Shown one piece after another: positions 54,831 to 64,000 of a stretch of 64,000 nucleotides of DNA. A program made the translations under genes and the position numbers. How positions within the stretch are numbered: position 1 is the stretch's first letter; every line of letters begins with the position of its first letter. The notes beneath the pieces are model-generated. The model ran no database searches, was not told the DNA's origin, and was given only the letters and a program-made list of their open reading frames with translations. This stretch comes from Rosa chinensis. Lineage: Eukaryota; Streptophyta; Magnoliopsida; Rosales; Rosaceae. The stretch covers positions 8,181,501 to 8,245,500 of the forward strand of contig NC_037090.1 in the NCBI RefSeq assembly GCF_002994745.2, given 5' to 3'.

Positions 54831-55289
54831 GTCGTGGGCGACCTGCTGGAGGGATGGAGGGAGGGAGAGAGAGAGAGAGATCTCTCTCTAAGTGAGAAAG
54901 AAGGAGAGGGCAAAAAAGTCTCCAAAAAAAATAAAAAGAATAAAAAAAGAATTAATTGGGTATTAGAGAAATAATCCCTTAGAGTGTTTTGGGTAAATGA
55001 GGTTAAAAAAATATTAGTGGAGCAAGTGGGCAATTTGGTGCCTAAAATTGCGTAAATGATCATTTCCCCTAGTTTAAATGTATTTATAAATTACATAAAG
55101 TAACTCAAAATGAATGTTTTAAATTATAGAGAGCCTCATCTCGCTCTCTATATTTAAGAGCGAGATAGCTAAAAGTTATAATAGAAAGTCACTTAGGATT
55201 GGTGCAGCTGCTAAATTAGATAAAAAGCTAAACATGTTCTCTCAAATAGCTAAGGAGCCAAAATAGAGAGTCTGCTAAAGATGCTCTAA

Positions 55290-55990
55290 GAGTTTTGATT
55301 TGATTTAAGGCCAATAACTGTGGCCTAAAATATAGAATTGCATTCCTGTTTGGAAAGTGAATTTGCAACCTATATATAGAGGCTAAAAGCGATACAACGA
55401 GACAACACAACTCTTCAATCAATCAATCGCACAGATTACCAAAGCCTCTTCGGAGCAAACCTACCTTCAACCTAGTTGAAACTTAGCGAAGCAAGGGTAA
55501 CGCCCTAGCAACCCAGCGAAGCTAAAGTCACGCTTTAGCAAACACCGTGCTTTCTCCTACTTCCCGGTGATTGCTCTGCACAATCTACAATATTGAGTAT
55601 CGACTCGGTGACGAGGTTGGTGCTTTCCTTGTCCACAGCGTTTGAGAAGAAATCAGGTCAAGGGACTCCCCGACAACTGCACCTCACGGTGCTGGCACGC
55701 TTGCGCAGACTCAAAAGAGACTATTTGCAACCAGACTGGTTTTGGAGCCAAACACTAAGAACCATATGGGGATTTTGAAATCTGGACAACCCCAAAACTT
55801 TAGAGGATTTAAATAGTTGTACACAGCTCAGATTGTGTAGGGTTTTGGTGGTAGATGCTTTTGTACTTTGAAGAACATCGGGAAATTGGAATTGTCAAAT
55901 GAGAGCTGTCATTTTCTTTTTCAGTCCAAAAGAGGAAAAAAAAAACATATATTTTTTATTTTTTCTAAAGGATTTCAAACGAAGCTTCTC
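55290..55990. other. LTR-retrotransposon-like fragment
   Basis: CCTATATATAGAGGC (about 55369-55383) resembles an LTR promoter. It is followed by a leader with repeated GCGAAGC phrases and GCACCTCACGGTGCTGGCACGC-like sequence common in plant LTR leaders. A complete LTR, primer site or gene was not identified. The rest up to the transporter pseudogene shows nothing else. Confidence 0.28.
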
Positions 55991-56009
55991 ATGTTGATCA
56001 TATAATCCT

Positions 56010-57666
56010 TACAGCTATTTCTGGTATATTGTGAACAGCAATAGCCAAAGTTACCAAAAGGCCCTGAGAGAAACCCTTGGAACCAGCAAAGGAAATGACG
56101 CAGACGGATTGATATCTAGGTTTACCTGCAATAAACCTAAGTAAAGGATTCTGGAGTCCATCAGAGATAAGAGAGAATAATCTCAATTTTATTGATAAAA
56201 GATAAAAGATACAGTTTGCAGCCGTAAGGCGGCTTATTTATAAGAAAATAAACCCTAGGGCGACTAACAATGAAACCCTAAAGCCCATGGGTAAAAACAA
56301 AAACAACCTGAAAATAACAAGGAAAACCAAAACACCAAAAAATAGAAAAATGCAGTTTTGAGGCCCTAAACGACCCCGGAAGCCCGAAAAGGCCACAGTT
56401 CGTGGCTTTGCCACGAGTTTGATTTCTGGTGCGATTCCCTTTCCGGAAATGTAAGGTGCGTCCCAATCGGACTCCGAAAGTCCATTTCGCGTCTACTAGT
56501 CACTTTTCGTTTTTCTCTTTTAGCTCGATCCAACTGTTCTTCAAATTGGGCTGCCATCTGTTCTGCATCAGGAAACCCCAACACCAAAGCCCTTCCCAAA
56601 TGAATGAAGACTTGAAGAGTCATTATTCCAATCACAAGAACTACTTTAGTTGCATCTGCACCGTTAATGTCCAACATACTAACCTCTCCATATTGTTCGA
56701 GAAACTGAAACCAGATGTAATGATGTAAGCCATAATTGGAACATGATATATACTGGCACCATGTACAAGTAAATACCAGAAATAGAACAGCTACAAACAA
56801 GCAGATATATTTACAAGGGTATTATTTTGTTAGTTCACAAACTTATAGGAGTTGTACTTAAAAAGCTTGGAACATCTTATCATTTTCAACCTGTATGTCC
56901 CCTCATAAAGAAATGAAATAATTCATGAAATGGCATGCCAATGGACTTTTCTGGACAAGCAGATATTGAGATATCACAGGTGTCACCTAGAAAGCCTATG
57001 TTCTCATTATAACTAGATTATACTACCAGTTAACATGCATGTATGCACTAAAATAGGATAACAAATCTCTCTGCAAGATGTAATGGCAATGTGGTTATGA
57101 TAAAAAGCAAGAATCAAAATCACAAATGGGAAGCACCAACTAAATGTCAAGGACGGGGCAGATATGTAAAGACAGAAGATAAGGAAAAGCCAATACCTTC
57201 TTGCAAAGCAAAATAAAAGTTCCCCCAGCTAGAATCCCAAAGCCCCACCCAATTCCCTGCTCCATGACCTTGCCCTTCCTGTATAAGATCAAAGCTTGCA
57301 GCCAACATCACACCAGCAGCCATTCCATTGCGCGCAGAGTCCAGCCCATTGCGGATCAAGCTCCACAAAGAAGAATGGCACTACACCTAAACCAGTGGCA
57401 GCAGCCATTGCCAGCGTAAATAATGCAACAGTGGAGATTGAGACTTTGCTGTTCCCGCCCTTTGTCTCACCGATCCCATTATTTATATCCTCAAAACCTA
57501 AGGTATTCTCATTACCAGTGCCATCTATAACATTAGTTCTCACATTCTTGTGCGGAGCAGATATCAACTTCCGTGAAACCTCTTCTTCAGACTCGGCTGT
57601 AGCATACCCAAATAGAACCACGAAGAGGAGTGAAAACAACACAGCTTTCCTACAAGCAGACTTCAT
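56010..57666 (-). pseudogene. Truncated copy of the zinc transporter gene (exons 1-2)
   Basis: Near-identical copy of 16447-17615, including intron 1. It starts MKSACRKAVLFSLLFVVLFG at 57666 and matches the functional gene until a 4-bp insertion (GCGC near 57331) shifts the frame after DPQWAGLC. Exon 2 carries an extra small insertion near 56611 and a 475-bp solo LTR at 56096-56570. Exons 3-5 are absent. Copied sequence continues through the 5' flank to 58370. It lies in the same orientation as the parent, 39 kb away. High similarity even in non-coding parts implies a recent duplication. Confidence 0.92.
56096..56570 (-). mobile_element. Solo LTR inside the transporter pseudogene
   Basis: 475 bp. 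On the minus strand it begins TGATGCAGAAC and ends CGTCTGCGTCA, with short inverted ends (TGATGCAGA/TCTGCGTCA). GGAAA is duplicated at both borders (56091-56095 and 56571-56575). On the minus strand it has CTTATAAATAAGC (TATA-like) and then CAATAAAATTGAG (polyadenylation-like), in LTR order. No internal domain or second LTR. Confidence 0.82.
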
Positions 57667-58370
57667 TTTTTTTCACTCGTAATATGTCACTAACCAGATC
57701 ACAACTTCAGTTTCATAATTTTGGGAGGTACACGCTATATTCTTCTCTTGGATGCTATCAGATATGCCGCGCTCTATCAAACCATCCAAGGCCACTTCTC
57801 CAGTTCGAAGCCACCCCTCGTGGTTTGATGTGCCCTGGTGTGCCCCTGCCAATTTCAAGAGAGCTAGGTACCACTACATCAGTAATACAGTAACAGTTGC
57901 ACATTCCCCATAAATGTATATTGCAAAACTCTGGCTTTTCCAACAAAACAAAACAATTGCCTGATGTACAATATCCAATTTACAATCGAAAATTTCGAAA
58001 CTACAATAACAATTGAAGTAAATTAAACTACCCTTATGTCAATGCCGAATGGAACAATCAACAATTGAAGACTAAAACGATTGACCAAGGAATACCCATT
58101 TCCGAAATTAGATCAAATTTGCTCTCTTTTTCAAGGAAAACCAATCAAGCACAAGAATCTCAATCAAAAAATAAGAAAAAGCGTAAACAAAGAACCCCTA
58201 ATTTGAATTAAAATAAGAGAGAACCGATCAATAAATACCTAAATTAAAAACGAGATAAAGGAAATGAGAATCAAACTAACCGATAGCACCCACCAAGAGA
58301 GAGAGGGAAGGGCTTGACTCAACGTCAGTCAAACGCAATTCCAAAGGTTTCCCGGGAATAATAATGAACT
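57667..58370 (-). repeat. Duplicated 5' flank of the zinc transporter
   Basis: Co-linear with 17616-18321 with few differences. It ends exactly where the copia LTR begins, including 47 bp of the 322-bp repeat (58324-58370). Confidence 0.93.
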
Positions 58371-58540
58371 TGTTAAAGGAAAAACATATTGTGTGCCTCG
58401 TCAAAGTGATTGACGGAGAGGGAATCAAGCAATTACCGATTAACATCAATCAGCATGGATTACGAACCAATCAGTAGTTAATGTAAAGGGGTTATGAAAT
58501 GAGATGAGTAGACCAATTCCAATCTCAATTTACTTTTACA
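58371..58540 (+). repeat. Short 5' LTR of the copia element
   Basis: 170 bp, TGTTAAAGG...TTTTACA. It is unusually short. The boundary is supported by the loss of similarity to the parent transporter flank at 58370 and by the primer site directly after 58540. Confidence 0.75.
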
Positions 58541-58562
58541 CGTTATCAGCACGCTCAGAGCC
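58541..58562 (+). other. Putative primer-binding site
   Basis: CGTTATCAGCACGCTCAGAG directly follows the LTR. Related TTATCAGCACG sequences follow the 5' LTR in some plant copia families, as I recall. Confidence 0.5.
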
Positions 58563-59423
58563 AATAGCCAAGAAAAAATAATTTTCTAATTTCTTTCTTC
58601 TTTCTGTTGAAAAAAAACTCAAACCCTAGAAGAGAAAAAAAAAAAACTCTCTTCCCTTTTTCTCTTCTGCCGCCACTAAAAAAAAAAAAAAAAAAAAAAT
58701 TTCCCTAGGCCTCTCCGGCCAAGCACGCACAGGCTCGCTGCCTAAACCCACCACCGAGCCTAGCAGCCCAGTCACAGCAGCATCTCCACCGGCGCTACCG
58801 CACCGCCCTTCAGCCTGCCCACCGGCGCGAACCCACCTCTCTGCTGCGCCGAACCAGCCTCACCTGCGCACAACTCAGCGCGCCGCCTCCACTGCCGGAT
58901 CTCCGAACTACAGCAGCAGCAGCCTCCCACCTGCTCAGCCCAGTCGAACGCCTCATCAGCGCCGCCGACGCGATCCACCATTGCTCCTCACCTACGCTCA
59001 CAGCCGGCGCTCTCCACCGTCACAACATCCACGATCGACCAGAACGGCCTCGTCTCTCAGCGTCGATCAGTTCCCGGCGTCTCCAGCACACCTCACGCCT
59101 AGCAAACCAGTTGCTAGCGGCCATCACCTCGTCTACCCGCCTCCAGCGCACTGATATCTCTGCAAATCGACATACCAGACGAGAACCCTTGCAGATTCCG
59201 ATACCGGACAACCTATACGACGACCTCCATTCGTTTCCAATCGACCCATACTCGCCGCCTGCAGCCACGTCGTCCCTCGAGCTAGACCCATCTCGATCAG
59301 AAGACTTCCAGATCAGAACCAGACCTCGCTATGCACCGGCCTCTCCCCTTCACAGAACCAGAACTCGAGAACCCCGACAGAGTTTGCCAGATTTTCCAAC
59401 ACCATATCGTAGTTAACTGACAA

Positions 59424-59690
59424 CCAAAAAAAAAAAAAAAGTGAACCGACCCAAAGAAAAGGGCGGCCCAGAAAAAAAAAAGGTCCTTGTGGCCCAGAAA
59501 GAAAAAAAACAAAGGCTGACTCGGCCCAATTGTTAAAAAAAAAAAAAAAGGGCCTTGAGTGTTATGCAGCCCAGCAGAAAAAAAACAAACAAACAAAAGA
59601 AGTAGGCCTGCGGCCCAAAAAAAAAAAATATAAGGCCTTGTGGCCCACTGATTGAAAAAGGAGGAAGCGGCCCAGTTTTTCTCAAGCCCA
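59424..59690. repeat. Poly-A/GGCCCA-rich leader block
   Basis: Six to eight GGCCCA or GGCCTTG words (TGGGCC on the minus strand), each next to a run of 8-16 A. Content is low-complexity in the copia leader; the block at 58700-59415 before it is Pro/Ser-codon-like GC-rich DNA without a recognisable gene. Confidence 0.6.
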
Positions 59691-59785
59691 AAAACATCGC
59701 TACGCACGCCTGCATCAACACGCGCGTGTGCTAGGATCGTTTTATTTTCTCAAAATCAAGTATGTTTTTTTTTTTTTTTTTTTTT

Positions 59786-60215
59786 TTTAACCAAGCATGC
59801 TTTATACCATATTGTTTATGCCTTTATTTTATTTTGTTATTAAGCATGTTTAATTAGATAATTTTGATTGTTTTAAGCATGCCTTAATATTTATGTTTTA
59901 TATCATTATATTTAAGCATGTTGTGTTATTTATGTTTTACATAATTATGTTTAAGCATGTTTTAATTATGCTATAGTTTATACTTTATTTTTGAACATGC
60001 CATTTATATCTTGTTATATATTATTTATGCAATTGTGAGCATGTTTTATGAAATTTATTTACTCTTATATAATTATTCATACGCATGTCTTTATATTATG
60101 CTATTATTTATCTTTTATTTTACGCATAATATATTATTGCTATCATTATGTGTAACATATATTTTGGTATATATTTGTGAAATTTGAGCATGCAATGTAG
60201 TTTATTTTTATATAT
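59786..60215. repeat. AAGCATG-centred degenerate repeat in the copia leader
   Basis: About ten copies of a TTAAGCATGTTTTA-like word, 30-60 bp apart, alternating with TTTATGTTTTA phrases in very AT-rich DNA. Confidence 0.55.
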
Positions 60216-60326
60216 GCTATGTTTTATTTATTATTAAATGTGTTATAGTTATTTTTGTAATACAACATATAAAATTCCATTTTGCCATGATAATGAAAAT
60301 TCATGCGCATTATACAAACACTTAGA

Positions 60327-60768
60327 TGGTGTTCGGTAACGTTTTCAAGTCATCTTTTTCATTTTATAAAATGAAAATGGCTTGAAAATGCGTTCGTTGG
60401 TCTGTTTTCAAAAATGTAAAAAATATTTTTTGAAAATATTTTTTTATTTTACTCGTAAAACAGGAAAACGACAAATAGACGTTTTCACATTTTCATTCTC
60501 ATAGTTTAGAAAACACGGAGATATATTTTCCAAAACAAAGAAAAAAAAGAACGTGCTATCTTCTTTCATATTCTCACGTCGCTATCTTCTTCTCAAGTCT
60601 CTCTCTCATCTCTAGTTGTCATCTTCTCTCGTTTTTGAAAATTGCTTTCTGAATAAGCTACCGGACACATTTTCGGATCTCAAAAATTCAATTTTGTTTT
60701 CTCGTTTTTATTTTCAAAATCGATTTTTGAAAAATCATTTTTAAAAACGTTACCGGACAAGCCCTTAC
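60327..60768. mobile_element. Small MITE-like element in the copia leader
   Basis: Inverted ends TGTTCGGTAACGTTTT (about 60330-60345) and AAAACGTTACCGGACA (60744-60759), with further inverted AAAATGA/TTTTGAAAA blocks inside. A target duplication was not established, so exact borders and superfamily are open. Confidence 0.5.
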
Positions 60769-60912
60769 TGTGATAAAGTATTTTCACATAGCATCGAAAA
60801 AATGTGACCATTACGAATCTTGGTCTTGAAATCTAACTCATATTTTGGAAAATAATTCACGTGGATGTCTTTATGACTGCGTAATTTATTTCTTCTCTCT
60901 TGTTTTATGTAG

Positions 60913-61887
60913 ATGGCTGATCTAACTCGACCTGAGTTTGACATCTTGGACTCAGAAGGACTTGAGTACCATCGTTGGGTTTCCGATATGGAAACTGCCT
61001 TTGTGGCAAAAGACTACACTGCCACCATTACTGATCCCAAAGATGATGAACTATCTAATAAGGTGAAAGCAGATGCCTTAATTTTTCTGAGGCGACATAT
61101 TGATCCTAGCCTACGCTGGGAGTATCTCCAGTTGAAGACACCCAAAGCACTGTGGGATGCCCTTAAAGGACGTTTTGGGAACATTCATGACACTTTACTC
61201 CCAGAACTAGCTATTCAGTGGAATGGAATCCGCTTGCTTGACTATAAAAAGGTCAATGACTTCAACAAGGACATATTGCGCTTAAAGGCACGTCTCAATT
61301 TCTCTGGAAGGGAAATCACAGAAGATGATATGATCTACAAGACTCTTACCACCTTTCCTAATTCAGCTTTTATACTAGCGAACCAGTATCAGTTGGATTA
61401 TGACAACAAAAGAATCACAACCTTCAATAAGTTGATAAGCCTACTGCAAGTGGCTGAGAGACAAAATAAGATTCTCTTGAATAACAATGTCAGGCCCACT
61501 GGGACAAAGAAAATTCCCTAGGCTAATTATGGAAAAATGAAAGGTGGAAATAACTCCAATGCAAGGGGGTTTAGACGTGCTGATCCCTACCCACGTGGCA
61601 ACAATGCACCACGTGGAAAGGGACATGGGGATCATGGAAGCAAGATGCCAAAGGAAAGAGTTGACAATGAACCATGCTATAGGTGTGGATTCATTGGGCA
61701 TTGGTACAAGAACTGCCAAGCAAACAACAGAGTAGCAGCCAATTACAAGAGGCATAGAGAGTCTAAAGAACGAGTGGCTCACTATATGGAAGAAGGAGGT
61801 CATGACCTAGACGTCAACCTTACAGTTGCAGACTCCAATGGCGAAGAGGAACTTGCTAAGTCAATGGATGCTCTCAATCTTGACTGA
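60913..61887 (+). pseudogene. Copia gag with one in-frame stop
   Basis: Nucleocapsid protein of the retrotransposon, about 324 residues apart from a single TAG at 61519-61521; the frame is otherwise uninterrupted. It begins MADLTRPEFDILDSEGLEYH. The capsid-like region includes YLQLKTPKALWDALKGRF and LNFSGREITEDDMIYKTL. The zinc knuckle CYRCGFIGHWYKNC (C-x2-C-x4-H-x4-C) lies near residue 255, and it ends SMDALNLD. About 370 bp of non-coding spacer precede pol, so gag and pol appear to be separate frames in this family. Confidence 0.9.
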
Positions 61888-62254
61888 TCTGCTTTATTCA
61901 TTTTATTTTCCAAAGACAGTTGTGAAGGCATAATGCCTCATTTTTAATTAGACTATTGTTTGGTCTTAAAGTTTATTTTCAATCATGGATTGATGAATAA
62001 GATTTCTGAACAAGACCTTGATTTGATTATCGTTGGCTTATTAATAAATTTTGAATTTTATTCTGAAGCACTGAATTTATTCAAATTTATTTACTATACA
62101 CATATTTACATGGTTCGACATAGCACTATAAAGATGTAAAGCAATACATCTAGAGGAAAATTATTAGAATGAAAAGAATACCATTCTACACAAATAGAAA
62201 TACTCTAAAGAATATGAGTTATATTTTCTAAATACCTCCCATTTATTTGTAAGA

Positions 62255-64000
62255 ATGAATGGAGGAGAACTTGAGTGCTTAGATGATAGTGGGACTACCC
62301 ACACAATATTAAGAAATAGGCAATTATTCATTGAACGAATAGCCTATAATTCCTCTGTGACTACGATGATTGGATTATCAAAACTAATAAAATGGCGAGG
62401 AACTGCCAAATTTTTGCTGCCTAATGGCGCAACATTTCAAGTCACAGACGCTCTATATGCACCAAGAGCTAATTGAACCTTGTTAATGTTTCAAAGCAAT
62501 TTGTGCCAACGATTATCCAGTAAAAACACACCGTGAGAATGAAACTGAATACCTTGATATTACATCTAATGACTGTGGAAGGAAACACATCTTAGAGAAA
62601 CTTATGAGTCAATTTAGTGGAGTGTATCTCACTACGATTTGGATCATTGAATCCTATATTGTCACCAACAATGAAATGTGGGACACTGACTCATACAGGC
62701 TTTTGCATGACAGCCTATGGCACCGAGGTCGTGACATGATGATCCGTATTTTTTCAAGAACTCACACGAACATCCCTTCTTTCGAGTGACAAATGGGAGA
62801 AAAATCCGCCACACTGCAAGGTGTCGATTCTAGGATTGCTCAAATGCAGTCATTGCTTTACGAAGTACCAGAAGCACTACCTCCCTCCCATTATGCCTCA
62901 TTGACTATTTCAAAGGCACATCACTCGTTTTGCAAAGCCTGCTCTTTAGCAAAAACAGGATCGAGACCTTCCTATGCTAAAGATACAAAACAAAACATTC
63001 CATTCTTATAAAGGATACAAAGAAATGTCTGTGGACCTATCCATCCAGAATGCGGACCATTCAAGTACTTTATGGTTCTGGTGGATGCTTCGACAATCTG
63101 GTCACATGTCGTTTTATTGTCCACAAGAAATGCTGCAATACTCTTAGCACAGATTATACGTTTAAGGGCTCACCACCCTGATCACCCTATCAAGTCTATA
63201 AGGTTTGATAATGCTGGAGAGTTTACATCAAAAGCATTTGATAATTATTGCATATCTATTTGGATCGATGTAGAGCATCATGTACCCCATGTGCATACAT
63301 AAAATGGTCTCGCAGGAGCCACCATCAAAAGGCTACAGATGGTGGCTAGGGCATTGGTTATGCGCACCAACCTGCCTATATCTGCATGGGGTTATGCAAT
63401 ATTGCACGTAGCTTTACTTATTCGTTTAAAGACCCACAGCTAGCCAAACATTTTCTGCGTACCAGTTGGTAACTAGATATGAGCCTGACACTTCACACTT
63501 ACGCATATTTGGTTGAGCAGTATATGTGCCTATTGCGCCCCCACAGGGCACCAAAATGGGTCCTCAGAGATGATTAAGTATTTATGTTGGATACGAATCC
63601 CCAACAATTATCCACTATTTGGAACCCTTGACAGGCGATCTCTCTATCGCTAGATCTGCGGATTATCACTTTGATGAGACAGTCTTCCCGTCGTTAGGGG
63701 GAGATAGGAAAAAGGATTTTCCAAGGGAACGACAGGAATTGTCGTGGTTTTTCCCTACTCTATCTCATATTGATCCCCGCACTTCATAAAGTGAAAGTGA
63801 AGTGAAAAGAATAATCGATCTTCAGAACGTAGCAGATTCGATGCCTGATGCGTTTACTGATATCGTAAAAGTGACGAGATCACATATACCAGCTGCAAAT
63901 GTGCCTGCAAGGTTAGAAGTCCCCAACAAGGGGCACGGTGCCGCAGATAGAGGTACTGCAACTGCACTTAGTGGAGGTGTGGTTGAGGCCGTGGCTCCCC
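62255..64000 (+). pseudogene. Copia pol (protease-integrase part), frameshifted and truncated
   Basis: Protease-like ECLDDSGTTHTIL (DSG catalytic motif) lies near 62265. Then come a GAG-pre-integrase region (LLHDSLWHRGRDMM), an HHCC zinc region (H...H...CKAC), and integrase with VDAST and RFDNAGEFTS carrying the two Asp. At the third catalytic position, NGLAGATIKRLQ has Gly where related elements have Glu (NGLAEA). Downstream are typical linker motifs (ADYHFDETVFPSLGGD, SMPDAFTDIVKVTRSHIP). Several frameshifts and stops separate these. Reverse transcriptase and RNase H would lie beyond the window. Confidence 0.85.

Larger units (their letters stand above)
58371..64000 (+). mobile_element. Ty1/copia LTR retrotransposon, degenerate, cut by window edge
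   Basis: The 5' LTR, primer site, leader, gag and 5' part of pol (protease, integrase) appear in copia order. The left flank is GAACT (58366-58370); the matching right flank and 3' LTR lie outside. The long leader (58541-60912) contains other repeats. Stops and frameshifts in pol and gag show the copy is defective. Confidence 0.9.

Noticed and set aside
59297..59707. 136-codon Phe-rich minus-strand frame in the copia leader
   Set aside because: It arises from poly-A runs and GGCCCA words in low-complexity DNA.

Overview
This is nuclear DNA from a flowering plant, most likely a rosid eudicot. Genes are split by GT-AG introns, and there is no bacterial-style operon. The transposable elements (Pack-MULEs, CACTA, PIF/Harbinger, hAT MITEs, a Helitron, Ty1/copia, LINE and SINE) are all plant types. 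The species cannot be fixed from the sequence; Rosaceae is only a guess.

The left third is a gene island. In order it holds the complex I subunit NDUFA1/MWFE (minus strand, cut by the window edge), a STAR/Quaking-like KH RNA-binding protein (plus), a plastid RETICULATA-RELATED protein (plus) and a ZIP-family zinc transporter (minus). From memory, their Arabidopsis counterparts are consecutive loci (At3g08610, At3g08620, At3g08630/40, At3g08650), so this looks like conserved microsynteny. A fifth intact gene, a 20-exon LRR receptor kinase of subfamily VIII-1 type, lies at 26441-34511 (minus). None of these genes forms a transcription unit with another, and their roles (respiration, RNA binding, plastid and leaf development, metal transport, signalling) are separate.

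Between the zinc transporter and the receptor kinase sits a Helitron whose five-exon Rep-helicase gene joins into one 1534-codon frame with all catalytic motifs visible. It is bracketed by two 322-bp direct repeats taken from the transporter's upstream flank.

From about 34.7 kb onward the window is mostly nested transposons. The receptor kinase's upstream flank and the head of an adjacent Mutator-like element (MULE) have been amplified together into a higher-order tandem array that multiplies paired W-box motifs. An LTR element later interrupted the array. Further right are a Harbinger-like element containing a LINE, a tRNA-derived SINE, and a second Harbinger-like element containing a long fold-back and a MULE. 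That MULE itself contains a 4.1-kb CACTA element. Next comes a broken second copy of the zinc transporter's first two exons, holding a solo LTR. The window ends in a degenerate Ty1/copia element that runs off the right edge.

Several MULE copies carry host-gene fragments: a SANT/bromodomain-type protein and 3-phosphoglycerate dehydrogenase are recognisable. Most element boundaries rest on target-site duplications read directly from the sequence. No wholly unknown biological system was found. The most interesting signals are the potentially autonomous Helitron with its duplicated flanks and the MULE-driven amplification of a receptor-kinase promoter.
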